The notes below the pieces were generated by a model that saw only the letters and a program-made list of their open reading frames with translations, had not been told where the DNA came from and searched no databases. The position numbers and the translations under genes are program-made. 64,000 nucleotides of DNA from Perilla frutescens (taxonomy: Eukaryota > Streptophyta > Magnoliopsida > Lamiales > Lamiaceae): positions 36,646,501 to 36,710,500 of the forward strand of contig BRKX01000004.1 in assembly GCA_026008535.1 (NCBI GenBank), in the 5' to 3' direction. Shown here piece after piece: positions 46,348 to 58,685 of this stretch (position 1 is its first letter; each line of letters starts with the position of its first letter).

Positions 46348-46837
46348 TTGCATTTGGTTTCAACTTTAATTATAAATTATTGAGGGAAGTCTCGTGTGAA
46401 AATCTATAAAACAGTTCCATATTCAATTCGAATCCAAATTCATATGTTGATATTTTTGAAATATATCCACCTCTTTAGGTAGGGATACATATCTCTATAT
46501 AAGCACTCAAAGTTCATTTAAAATGAATTTTGAATTTTTCACTATTTTAATATCAAGCAAAATAAACCTATGATATAGTTGGATAACTTATCGATCCACT
46601 ATTATCCATCAACTAAACAAGGTCTTATCTGATTGATAATCATTATATTAATGTTTGCGGTGTATGGTGTGTTGAGCTAATTAATCTCGTGGCACATGTG
46701 AATGTATGCGCATGTGTGTGGGGTTTAGCAAGTAAATTTATCCATAGTGTGTAAATTGATGACAAATCTCAATTAATCAACTAATGGGTTGAAAAAATGT
46801 GATAATTTCGTAAATTATTTTAAAAATGCAATACTAT

Positions 46838-47000
46838 CACTACAAGAAAAATGCGATTTAGCGACGGATTTAACTGCGGATAAAATTATGTCGTTAAAAT
46901 ACCGACAGATTAACAATGGATTAATTTTTTTTTATTTAATGATGGATTAACGACGGATTTTTCCGTCTCTAACTTAACGACGGCATACAAGATGCTGGTT
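46838..47000 (+). mobile_element. Terminal fragment of a CACTA (En/Spm-type) transposon
   Basis: Begins CACTACAAGAAAAATGCG, the conserved CACTA terminus, and has the subterminal word GACGGA/CGACGG several times in both orientations up to about 46990. No matching CTTGTAGTG end was found downstream, so this is a remnant. Confidence 0.75.
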
Positions 47001-49165
47001 ATAATTCCTTAGAAAAAAGAAAGATCTTGTCCGTTGATGTGATTAATTTAAAAATAAAGTAAATGAGTAGTAAGCGTTTGTCAATGTCAAGCTAATAATT
47101 GTGGTGAGGTGATATTATTAGATTGTATGATTACGGTAAATGAGTCAAAATCAGAGCAATCATTTGATTGTAAGATTATGATGGAATGAAGAGTACATGA
47201 TTGCATATGTATTTGTGATATTTAGGGGTGTAGACGTGGTGATCATTCACTCCTTCTCACGGGATCTCCAACATTTGGCTTCATCGCCATATTATTGCAA
47301 AAGCTTGTTTCATAAAACACCAAAATATATAATAAGATTGGTTGTGTGTGTGTGGCTGTGGAGAGGCCGGGGTTACAACAATTCTTTCATATTGCCAACA
47401 ATGCAGAATAAACAGGAACTTCAAAACAGATATTAATGTGACGATCCACGAGTTTAACAAGCACACACAATTTGAAAATCATCTCTATCGATCTACATAT
47501 ATATAATGGAGGAGTGCAGCACGAGATGATGAATCATACAAAATGTAATAATGAAAAAAAAAACAACCCTGCATTGAACCGATAATTAAATATAGTACAA
47601 TTAAAATCATGAGATTGCATTACGCCATGAGTGGGAGTCGTTAACAATCTAGATTAATATCAACAATACGTAAATCTGGCTTCGTCTAATTAATAATTAA
47701 TCAAATAACACATGCTTACTTAGGGTTGTAAATGAGCCAAAGTGTTAAACTCGAGATTTTAATTCATTTTGGATTTCATTTATATGTTAATTGGAGACTA
47801 ATGCATGTATTAATCAATATTTAAGCATAACTTTCAAATGACTAATGAGCATGAGAAAAGTCTAATAAGATTGGAAATTTAGTTAGATGAAATTTTTATG
47901 AATAATCGAATCAATTGGATGAGAAACAAATGAAATTGAGACAAAATAACGAACTGCATGCCCTTGGCCGGCGATGAGTGTCGCACGGCCCGTGCATTGG
48001 TTGGACCAACAACGCATGTTCTGTGCAGCCTTGACTACATAATTCGTAGAGTTTGAACGGTGCCATGCGTTTTTGAGCTTCGAGCGCACGGCCAGTAAGG
48101 CCCTACTTTGGGATTTTTATCACTTTTTTTCTTTTTGGTTTTGGTTCCTTTCTCAACTAGAAGGTCTTGATGACTCAAAGTAAACAACTTTACAACACAT
48201 CTAAACACACACAACACAACACATTTTGGAGAGCTCTTGGAACTCCAAAAGATTGAAGATAAAAGAGAAGACACAAGATTGAAGATTGAACACATTCTAA
48301 TTAATATTGCGAAATATTTCTTCCGTAATTTTTGTACCATGTTTACATGTTTGAATTGTTATGATTTTGAACATTATATGAGTAGCTAATCTCTTCGTGC
48401 TCATGACCAAGCTCATTAAATGAGTTAGCTTGAAAACATAATTTAAAAAGAAAGAAAAATGATAAATTAAAATTTTGAGAAGGAGAGGTATAGCTGAAGT
48501 GAAAAAAGGTATTTCTTTATTTTTATTATTAAATATGAAATTACATTAGACTTAAATTTACATATTCATTAATATCTTTCAAAATAAATTATTTATTCAC
48601 AAAGGCTACTATATTTACTAAAATTCACTCATACACACTAATATTATGATTGTATAAAAAATATTACTAATTTCTAGTTTTATTTTTCAAGTTCTACTTA
48701 TTCATTTTTAAAATTATTATTAATTCCCCGCCCCCCCCCCCCCCCCCCCCCAAATAAGCAATATTAATATTCTGGCTCTATAGCTGCTCATGAGTCTCAA
48801 AGTATTCAATAAATAAAATTTGAAACTCAACTTGATAATAAATGAGATAAAATTGAGCTTGATAATACTCGATTTGGTTCCATTATACTCCTTTAGGTGC
48901 ATTGTGATTTTAATTTGGAGGGGAACCGAGTCTATTTATTGCATGTTAAGAATTTAAAGGCCTTCTTAACTGGGTAAAGAGATTACTTGGAGTTATTCAC
49001 AGTGATGTCAATCTGGCGCCTAATTAACCCAATTAATCAACAAGGGAATTGAATAATTACTTGTAGTATGCATCGGTTTAGCAATATGAAATTTAGAAAT
49101 GCAAGTGATCAAACAAAGATAGCATTGAAAGCCACGAGAGGTAAAATGTTAAACCATAAAACTAA
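47001..49165. other. Intergenic DNA, no gene recognised
   Basis: AT-rich with a few mixed-composition patches (47940-48110) that I do not recognise. A homopolymer of 21 C lies at 48731-48751. The ORFs here are short and without known motifs. Confidence 0.6.
48731..48751. repeat. Poly-C homopolymer
   Basis: 21 consecutive C in AT-rich DNA; its exact length may be a sequencing artefact. Confidence 0.9.
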
Positions 49166-50014
49166 AGAGTTCCGCTCACCTACATGCCAACTGACAGAAG
49201 TAGATGTGGTAATGCCACATGAGCAAAGAAATTAATTTCTTGAACCACTTTATTTGGTAGTGATTTAATTTTCCTTTTTTTAAATCTTACTTCATAAATT
49301 ATCACTTAAACTTTCATTTTCTTAAATAAAATTTACTTTAATAATTGCTATTAAATTATTATTAATTAAATTGCGTCTACATCAACTTCCAATTTTTTTT
49401 CAATTTTGTTTGAAAACTAAAAACAATTGAAACAATTACGTTAAAGTTAAAATAAAAATTAAATTAAATTAAACATAATTCTTTTGAATTCTTTTAGTTT
49501 TATTTGGATAAAAAATTATTTAAAATTCTCAATCTTATTATCTACGATTCTTTACAAATTTTACAAATAATTTATATATATATATATATATATAAACATT
49601 TCGTGTGTGTGTATATCTATATATATACACATTTTTAGAGAGATTTAAATATATTTATTCGAAATATATTGTGCCAACTAAAACTAAAGCATTTGTATAT
49701 ATTATTAATTAAATTTTATGGAATGATGGATGATAGGATAAATTTGAAAGACAATGGATTATATTGTTTGAGATGTATTTCATCAATAATTTAATTACAA
49801 TTTCAAAGTAAAATTTATTTAATTTCTTTAAAAATAATTTACTCAAACAATGAATATTAAAAATAATTTAAATGGAGTAAGATTTAGGAATGGAGAAATT
49901 AAATCATTACCAAATATAATGGTTCAAGAAATTGATTCCTTATTCATGTGGCATTGCCTCATCAACCGTGGGCACATAAGCTCGTGCCCACGGAGGGTAG
50001 GTGAGCGGAACTCT
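49166..50014. mobile_element. 849-bp fold-back MITE with long terminal inverted repeats
   Basis: Ends are exact inverts: AGAGTTCCGCTCACCTAC and GTAGGTGAGCGGAACTCT. Further inside, 49215-49275 and 49909-49960 also pair as inverted copies (GGTTCAAGAAATTGATTCCT against its partner), so each arm is over 100 bp. Flanks AAAACTAA (49158-49165) and AAAATTAA (50015-50022) match at 7 of 8, suggesting an 8-bp duplication as in hAT. Non-coding. Confidence 0.8.
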
Positions 50015-50722
50015 AAAATTAAATAATAAAAAATGTTACCATTAATAACAATATTTTAATTGTTATGTTTTATTTAGAGCCTCTTTACATTATATTATTT
50101 AAAGTACACACACGCACATATATATATATATATTAATTTTATGGTTGTTCAAAGATTTTGAACCAACAAATCACATGAAGACATCAAGAATGCAAACTTT
50201 TTTTTGTAGATTTGAACATATTAAATAAATTTTATCATTTTGAAGAATAAAAGATTTTCTAGGCTTATTTTATGCGTATTTTAAAAAAAAAATTATTTTA
50301 TTAAATTAGGAACACTATTTTTAATGTTTACCCTGGACCGTAATGGATTATCTATTTGAAGGGAAAATGAATATATACGTTGCGTGCAAATTGCAATTGC
50401 TATAATTTAAGATTTGAAGAAATATAATGTGACAATTTGTGGAGGTAATTATAAGGTGGAGTAGTACTAGTCCGATGATTTGGACATGTAATGTTGGTGC
50501 ATGTAAAAGGATTAATTATAAATGAAGTCCAACTCCATCACGCATTTTCTTCTCCACATTCAGACGTAAATTAAATGTGATTAATCGAAATATATAATTT
50601 ATAGATACGGAATTACTACAACATCAATTAGGATAAGAATGCAGTATATCAGAAGATTTAAAATTAAAAAATAATTTAGAAAAATTAAATAAAAAAAATT
50701 ATAAATTCTCCTGTAAATAAGA

Positions 50723-50985
50723 TACACATCAGACGGTTAAAGTGTTGAGCTATTGACCGGGTCAACACATTGACCAAAAAAATCGTCAAAACATGTGATA
50801 CTTTTTTAGTTTTAAGTTATACTTTAAATTTTAGTGTTACGATTTATACTGATTTTGACATTTTTTTTTTCTGATCAATACTTTTAGATGATACAAGTAA
50901 TACGTTTAGGCTTTTTAATGATACTTTTTAGTGTTACGATTGATACTGATTTTGACGGATTTTTTGATCAACCGTCTGATGTGCA
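50723..50985. mobile_element. Small inverted-repeat element with internal repeats
   Basis: Left CACATCAGACGGTT at 50725-50738 is the exact reverse complement of 50970-50983. Inside, phrases like AGTGTTACGATTGATACTGA recur twice or more. No clear target duplication. Confidence 0.6.
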
Positions 50986-51236
50986 CCTAGTGCATACAAT
51001 ACCTGTCCAAAAAGAATCTTTCTATATATCTAGCTATACATATATTAAAGTAAAATCGTAGAGACAAAATTCTCATAAAAATAAATTAGTCAAAATTTTG
51101 ATAAAAATAAATTATTTACCAAAAATATATGTAAACGGTCTGTAATGTAGTTGGTTGGTGGGCTTCTGTGCACCTGCATGCATGCGTGTTCAGTTACTCC
51201 TCAACACTTATTAATATTCTTAACTATGCTTTCTCT

Positions 51237-53251
51237 TAGGGCTGTAAATGAACCAAATTGTTCGTGAGTTATTCGGGTATCAACTCGAAAAAAGTTCAAT
51301 CGAAACTCGATTGTTTATTACACGAGCCGAATTCGACCTTTTTTTCGAGCTCGATAATTTTCTCGAGCCGAACTCGAACTACTCGCGAGCTTCTCACGAG
51401 TAGCTCGAGTTCGACTATAAACGAGCTTTTATCGAATAGTTCGCGAGCTTTTAATCGAACTTGTAATCGAGCTTAATCGAACTTTTAATCGAGCTTGTAA
51501 TTGAGCTTTGACAAATAAGCTAAAAAAAATAAATTTTCACCCCCAACAAGATTCAAACATTAGCCAACTGTATTTCAATTTGTTATTATAGTCACTCGAC
51601 CAAATTATTAACAATTATGTTAATTGAATCAAATAATATTTTTATAACAATTCTCCATAACTTAAATATATGAAAACATTTATATATTATATTTTGATAT
51701 TATATTTATATAAACATATATAATAGCATATTATCAATTTATCAGATAAATATATTCAACTAATAATAATAGACTATATAAACTATACGAAAATTAAGAA
51801 TTAATATTATCATAAAAAAAGGAATCAATTAATTATATTTACAAACATTAAGTTAAGCTTATTTTATTAAACAAAAAATATGAATATGTAAATAGGTTTA
51901 TATGATAGAAAATTATGTAATCAAAAATTGATTATCTAACATTAAGATATACATTTAGAATTTATTTAGTTATAATATTAATATAAAATAGTATATTTGA
52001 ATTATGAAGTAGTCTAACAAAAAACTTTCTAATTATGAGGTAAATAAAATTATAGTTTATAGTTATAATTAATAATTGAGATTTGATAATGAAACAAGCA
52101 CAAATGAATTTGATTAAAGCTATGATATCTAACAAACATCATTACATTGAATTAAATCACAATTATTCATCAAAATCAATATCAAACAATTAATAGTGTC
52201 TGATAATTACTTAGTTCATTGGATTCGACAATATATATATATATATGTATGCATATATATTATATCAATTTACTCAATTATTATATAATATACAAATATT
52301 ATGTATATTTTAGCGTGCCTGATTGAAATATTTAATTTATATACGAATAAAATAAAATAAAATTGAGATATAACAATAAAAATAAATTATAATTTATAAA
52401 TCATATTATAAAAAACTTTGAAATTTAATTTGTATTCGAATTAAGATATATTATTGTAAATATTCACTTATTAATTGGAACATGTGTGAATGCGTGGTAA
52501 AAAAATAATAAACTAACAAGAATAATGAACTATATCATTAATCAACTAATATGATTACAATTTTATATAAAAATGAAAATGAATAATCGATAAAATAGTA
52601 AGAAAATGAGATATGTTTGAATTATGAATTATAAATTATAAATTGCATAATAAAAAATACTTTTAAATATGAATTTGAATTAAAATGATTGTAAAATATT
52701 TATACGTTGAAGTTTGAAAGAAAAATAATAAGCTATCATGGATAGTGAGATAAATTACTATTTAACTAATGAATACAAATTTTAAATAAAATGTGAAAAT
52801 GAATAATCAATAAAATAAAAAGAAAATGAGATATGAGTAAATTATGATTTATAAATTATATTAGAAAAAATATTTTGAAATTTTAATTCAAATTAAGGTA
52901 AATATATATTAAAATTTGAATATCCTATATTAATAATGAAAAATAATAAAATGAGTAATAAGCATTGCTACAAATACATAATTAAGTAATTAAAATAAAG
53001 AAAATAAAATAAAAATAAACATAATTAAAGAAAATCTGGAAAAGAAAAAAAAAGAACTCGATCACGAATTTTATTATTATCGAGTTTTTTAATCGAACTT
53101 GAACATATTCTTATCGAGTCGAACTCAATCACGAATTTTCTTAGTCGAGCCGAACTCAAACTCAAACTCGAAGCTCGAGCCGAGTATATCGTAAATGAGT
53201 TGAACTCGAGCTTTAAGGTAATCGGTTCGACTCGGCTCGTTTATAGCTCTA
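51237..53251. mobile_element. 2-kb TCGA-rich inverted-repeat element, hAT-like
   Basis: Ends TAGGGCTGTAAATGAACC and GGCTCGTTTATAGCTCTA are imperfect inverts. Flanks CTTTCTCT and ATTCCTCT match at 6 of 8. Both subterminal zones (51290-51510, 53060-53240) are packed with TCGAGC, GAGCTCGA and ACTCGA words, while the 1.5-kb middle is almost pure A/T. No ORF. Plant repeats beginning TAGGGCTGTAAA with clusters of CGAGC are widespread. Confidence 0.65.
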
Positions 53252-53841
53252 ATTCCTCTGCACATTTAAATTTTGAACTTTTTAGATTTTCAAATTAAAA
53301 ATATCATCAAAACTTAATACTATTATTTATGGTGTAAACTGTAAGTATTCATATTTTAAACTTTAAAAAAAAAAATCACCAAAACATGCATAGCTAACAA
53401 TTAACATTTAATAATCATTCACATCATTAAATTTTTAGATTTTCTAAATAAAAATATCACCAAAACATAGCAAAAGATGCTCGTGGAAAATATTTAATTT
53501 TTTTATCTTTTTAAATTCTAATACGAGGAACAAGGAATTTAAGTAGTATGTACACACATATTGAGGTGGTCTCTTATACATCGAATAAATATAAAACCTT
53601 ATATGGTACATAGAAAGTTTCACTTATAATATTATGAAAAGTATCACGTTTAATTTATTGAAAGTTACTGTTAAAAACTAAAAGGAGATGATATTTGTGT
53701 AATTATCACTATATTTTTTTATTGATAAAAATATCACTTTTAACACTAAAAAGTATCATAAATTTGCATCTTACCTAAACAGTTCAGTACAATAGGCGTA
53801 CCAAGTTTTTGCCATATATATTTAACTAGTATTTCTCCTGT
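53252..53841. other. Short AT-rich spacer
   Basis: No gene. Phrases such as AATATCACCAAAACAT recur loosely. The last bases (ACTAGTATTTCTCCTGT) look like half of a repeat split by the gypsy insertion. Confidence 0.6.
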
Positions 53842-54147
53842 TGTAGAGGCCATATTTCTGCATAGGCCCAAAAACTAGGCCCACGCCTATTTGAAGGATT
53901 AAAGAACCAAATAAGATCGACGTCTCACGGTCAAAGTGTCTCGAGGTCCATGTCTAGTAATCTACCCCTCGAGGTCCATGCCTCAAATCCTTGAAGTCCA
54001 GAGGTCTAGAAGCGAGAGTCCACGATCGAACAGACTCAAGGAGAAGACCAGGTCAAAGTATCCGTTGAAGATGACCATGACCCCCTCAAAAATCCTAAAA
54101 GGGATAAGAGAGAATCCCTAAAATATCGGGATTCAGTTAGTATCTCA

Positions 54148-54187
<40 letters not shown>

Positions 54188-54523
54188 CTTCATAAATGGA
54201 AAAAGGGGAGAATTCACGCTGTACTCGCAACACTCACAACTTCAATCAAGTCATCGACATTCATCATACAGCTCCGCAAGCAAGCCATACACAAGGCTTC
54301 GTAACAGCGAAGCTTGACCCCCTCTCTTTTACGAAATTGCTCTTATAATTCTATCATTTATTCGCTTTTATCTTAAGTTAATTCGATTTTGACTTGAGCA
54401 TCGGAGTCCATTCGATCGTCAACCCCCCGACGGTCCTTCGGCTTCACGTGTTTTCTTTGTCTTGTAGATCGCCAGAGCCCAAACTCGAAGAACGATCAAT
54501 TATAGAGATTTTTGACCTCTACA
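53842..54523 (+). repeat. 5' LTR of the Tat-like element
   Basis: 682 bp, TGTAGAGG...CCTCTACA. Contains an (AT)n run near 54152-54182 and many TCGAGG/CCTCGA words. The internal region begins GTTTGGCTCTCACCGTGGGG, presumably the primer site, tRNA not assigned. Confidence 0.85.
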
Positions 54524-54563
54524 GTTTGGCTCTCACCGTGGGGCTCCGATTGATCACTTCAAG

Positions 54564-55523
54564 ATGAAGAACAATAGTCGAAATGATGCAACGATCATTT
54601 CTCAAGGAGCCCGAAAACATGGGACGACTACGACTCCTTCGCCTGAAGGCGATGGCAATGTTTCACGGCTTCTACGTTCGATCCAGCGTCAATGGGATAC
54701 CACCACAATCGAGCTCGCAGCGATCCGAACTGAGAACTCAGCCTTAAAAGCTAGAGTCGAAGCTATTTCGCTACCAAACCTTTTTCCGAACGGATCTACG
54801 CGAACTCAACTATCTCCGCTCTCACGAACCCGCATGTCAAATGAACTCTGAGAGCAGGTACTTCTGAACTCAACACATGAATTAACTAACCATCTCAATG
54901 CATGTACGAGCAAAGAACCTGCACTAAAGGGCAAGGTAAAAGAAGATTTCCCCATAGGACCCCCTCCCGAGTTCGAAGATTACGAACCTGGATCGGAATC
55001 TGAGATTGAGAAGAAGATCCATCGATTGGAAGACATATTAACCCGAATAGCGGGAGTCCCTGCTCCGATTAGAAAAATTACACCAATGAGCTTTGCAGAT
55101 TCCCTATTCACCGACGAGATCAGCCTCGTAGAGATGCTCCCAAAGTTCACCTTCCCGAGCATGAAGTTGTTCGATGGCGCATCCGACCCCGACGATCATG
55201 TTGCCCAATATAAACAAAGAATATTCACCACCACGATACCCCGACATGCCTGAGAAGACAACATGTATAAAGGCTTCGAATCCAGCCTCGTCGGCCTAGC
55301 ACTCCAATGGTTCATCAACCTCCCAAACGGAATGATCTCGTCGTTCACCCAGCTTAACGACCTCTTCGTCGAACAGTTCACCAGTAGCTGCAAAATTGAA
55401 AAACACGCTGGCGACCTCTATACGGTCGTGCAAAGGACGAAAGAGCCCCTACGAAGCTTGTTGGAAGATTTAATAGAGAAAAAGTATCGATCTCCAACTG
55501 CAACATCGATACCGCGATCTTAG
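54564..55523 (+). pseudogene. Gypsy gag fragment, interrupted
   Basis: Begins MKNNSRNDATIISQGARKHG. The gag core reads FPSMKLFDGASDPDDHVAQY and, after a TGA near 55252 that replaces an expected Arg (CGA), FESSLVGLALQWFINLPNGM, ISSFTQLNDLFVEQF and EPLRSLLEDL. This is the retrotransposon-gag domain as found in Tat elements. Other stops lie near 54849. No zinc knuckle or protease follows. Confidence 0.82.
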
Positions 55524-55574
55524 CTTTCAGAAAAGGCCGGAACTTCAAGTTCACAACAATGGGCACATAAAGAA

Positions 55575-55813
55575 AGTAATAAGGAAATCATATTACCTTG
55601 GCCAGTTGGTCGAAGGAGAGAAAGGCCTGTTGCTCTAGACTGTCCCTTTCATATACCTTAGGGGCCCCGAGGCCAGCAACGGACTTCTGGACGTCCGTGA
55701 TGAAAGGCTTTAGGGAAATTGATCGGGAGCTCAAGGGGGAGAGTGCCTTCTTAACCGTGTGCTCCTTGTATCTTCTGCGTTCGAGTCATCGCTCGCACTC
55801 ATCGTCGACTTAA
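55575..55813 (-). pseudogene. Antisense gene fragment inside the Tat-like element
   Basis: On the minus strand ATG at 55801 opens MSASDDSNAEDTRSTRLRR; a one-base shift near 55740 leads to SRSISLKPFITDVQKSVAGL, then GAPKVYERDSLEQQAFLSF and QLAK, ending at a GTAATA donor at about 55590. The A/T and CT-rich text up to about 56450 could be its leader and promoter. I do not recognise the protein. It is either the antisense ORF of Tat elements or a captured host exon. Confidence 0.45.
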
Positions 55814-56454
55814 AGACGTTCGAACAAACCAAGCGAGAACCAAACAAGAAAAGCCTATATCCGTTTAAAAATTTGGACCCCAGAAAACAACAATCACCCT
55901 TCAAGAAACTCCAAAAGTCCAGAAAGTCGATAGAGTTATCCAAAAACCGGCAATATCTCCCAGAAACCTAAACCCTAGTAAATCTAAAAACTACCACAGA
56001 TTCTCCAAAATCCTAAGAAATACAAAAAAAGAGAACATTACTAAATATCCTCAAGAATTCCTAAAGCTTATAAGAAATGCTAAAACTACACAACCATGGC
56101 AAGAAACTATTAAAAGTTCAAGAAGAGATGAGAGGGTAACCTGGAAACCGTGGAATAATGGAATTTGAAGAGTCGATAATGACCGTAGCAAAAACCCTCA
56201 AGCGACATGGTAAAGACGGAGATGGCAGCAGAAAATACGGAGTAAAAATCCTTTGGGAGATTTTCTCGGTGGTAAGGATTTTCTTGTGGAGAGATTCGGA
56301 TGAAAGGGGAAGACGGTTGGAATTCTAAGAAATGAGGAGAGAGGGAACTATTCCCCTCGATATTTGAAATTCCTGATAGAGATAACATCATTTGAGCACA
56401 CGTGTCCTGATCCAATGGCGAGGGTTATCCTAGAGAATGGGAAAAATAGAATCC

Positions 56455-58038
56455 TGGCACACCGTCGTTTTAGTGTGCAAAATACACTTGCGGGCAAATA
56501 GTCCACAAATGCTTAATCTATCCTCAACGGCTAGTATAGCTGGTGAAGACGGATGTCGATCCCACGAGGAGTGTTTATAACCTTCTGTCTTTTCTTAGTT
56601 TTGGTTTGGGTCTTCAGTGTCATTCTAAAAACCTTGCTAATAAACTTAAACTAACTAAATGCTGAAAAGGAAATCACAAGAGAAAATATCAGTAATAAAA
56701 GTATTCAAGTCAAAGCATCAAGTCATTCGGTAGGTATGCGCAATCCCGGGTAAAACACATGTAATTACCGCTACTACCTGTTGTGCCCACACTAGCAGAA
56801 AGATCAAAAATCGAATCCCTATGGCCAAATATGGGTAATTGTCACTTTGAGGGTTAACCGGTTATAGGAAATGGATATGATCGGCCACTCCCCAATCACT
56901 TCTTACATTATATCGTCTAGATGATATGATCGGCACCTAGGGACCTAACTATACAGGAACCTAAGGAGAGAATCACACAAAGGTTTTGCAAGCATAGCAG
57001 CTTTGAGGGAAAAAATGACCCGATTCTAGTAGGTTTGACACGGTCTTGTGCCTGCATATACTACTCAATCTTAACTACCAAGACTGTCATCCCCGGACTT
57101 GTTACTATGCGGGTATCGAGGCATGGGTCACCTATACACTCCCACGTAACTAACACTAGTACCAGTTAATCAAAAATGCGCGTTTTCATCTCCAACCACC
57201 CTTTACCTATGTCTAAGTGAAAAACAAGTTAAGACTGTGAACCCTTAAGGCGTTAAAGTCCGATTACCTCATGCACATATTCTACCCTTAGACCATTACT
57301 TTGACTTGAACAGTGGATACTTAGCCACTAAACATAGAAACGGAAGTAAAAGAAATGATAAAAGATATCTTACTTGGAAAGGAAATAACTGGATTAACTT
57401 TTGGGCCCAACCCCAGTTTTGCCAACAAAACAACTGCACTACCTTTATGCGGGCAAACCGCCAGCTTCAGGTAGACAGAATATCCAGAAAATAAACTAAG
57501 TACGAAAACAGTAAATTGTATCTTGAGGTGTAAAACGATTGTGTTATATGAAAAATAGGTAAAAGTATTTATAGTAACTGAATTAAGGCTTCAAGCAGCC
57601 CAGATTTCACCCACGCAGGGGTTCTTGCACTCTTCCACTTCCTCATCTTCATGCTCCATGTTCTTCCTTATTTTTAGGAGTGATACCAACAAACCCTAGC
57701 GTCTCCAGTAGCTTCCTGATGTCCCCACTTCCTTCCCAACGTGTTTGGACCTCCCCAAGACTCGAAACTGACCGCCACATCACCTCCACGTGCATATAGG
57801 AGCTGTCCCGCGATTCTGTTGCATAATTCTCGCAACAACTTTGACTGGGTCCTCGGCAGGTAAATAAGTCCTTTGTGCCCTCAGCATAAATAGCACCTGT
57901 CTGTGCCTGTTGTGGTGGTTTTGTGCCCTTATCTTCCTGCAATCAACTTTACCCCCAAAACTAGACTAGACTCTATACTAAACACTTAAAAAGGGTGTAA
58001 AAAGATAAAGGAAAAAGCACGAATTTGAGTCTTCATCA
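56455..58038. repeat. Nested solo LTR with perfect target duplication
   Basis: Starts TGGCACACCG, ends CTTCATCA, about 1584 bp, flanked by a perfect AATCC at 56450-56454 and 58039-58043. No coding domains or second LTR. Contains GATCCCACGAGGAG, the LTR wording also seen at 25.5 kb. Solo LTRs arise when the two LTRs of an element recombine. Confidence 0.75.
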
Positions 58039-58055
58039 AATCCGTACCTAAGGCC

Positions 58056-58530
58056 CTGCTCCCTCAGGACCTGCCTTTAGGTCTGGAGCTCCACGAGGTC
58101 TGCTCTCACGACCTCTTAAGCTCCCCCAGGACCTGCCTTCAGGTCTAGAGCTCCACGAGGTTAGCTCTCACGACCTCTTAAGCTCCCCCAGGACCTGTCT
58201 TCAGGTCTGAAGCTCCACGAGGTCAGCTCTCACGACCTCTTAAGCTCCCAGGACCTGCCTTCAGGTCTGGAGCTCTACGAGGTCTACTCTCACGACCTCT
58301 TAAGCTTCACCAAGACCTGTCTTCAAGTCCGGAGCTCCACGAGGTCTGCTCTCATGACCTCTTAAGCTTTCCCAGGACCTGCCTTCAGGTCTGAAGCTCC
58401 ATGAGATCTGCTCCCACGACCTCTTAAGTTCCCCAGGACCTGCCTTCAGATCTGGAGTTTCACAAGGTCTACTCTAATAAATTCATGAGCTTCCTCGGAC
58501 CTACCTTAAGGACCAGAGCTCACGAAATAG
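58056..58530. repeat. Minisatellite, about 8 copies of a 62-bp unit
   Basis: The word CAGGACCTGCCTTCAGGTCT recurs at about 58065, 58127, 58189, 58249, 58311, 58373 and 58434, a spacing of 60-62 bases, fading by 58530. Each unit also has CTCCACGAGGTC and CACGACCTCTTAAGCT. It lies just before the 3' LTR, where Tat elements commonly carry tandem repeats. Confidence 0.95.
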
Positions 58531-58685
58531 GATTTTTTTTCAAAACCTGTTGTCCCTCTAAGGACTCGTCTTCAGGCATCGGTTTGAGATCAAACGAGAA
58601 TTCAGAATTCATAATGTAGAGTTAAATCGAATTAACGATTAAACTCCGAAATTCATTACCTGATCCTTGAGATACCAGAATCAAG

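Larger units (their letters stand above)
44200..46837. other. AT-rich intergenic DNA with MITEs and microsatellites
   Basis: No gene. Contains one MITE (44989-45216), an end of the same family at about 46560-46625 (reverse of CCTTGTTTAGTTGATGGATA), a CT/CA compound repeat and an (ATT)n run, listed separately. Confidence 0.6.

Noticed and set aside
58056..58530. Regular repeats considered as a CRISPR-like array
   Set aside because: The units are contiguous tandem copies without unique spacers, in a plant retrotransposon.
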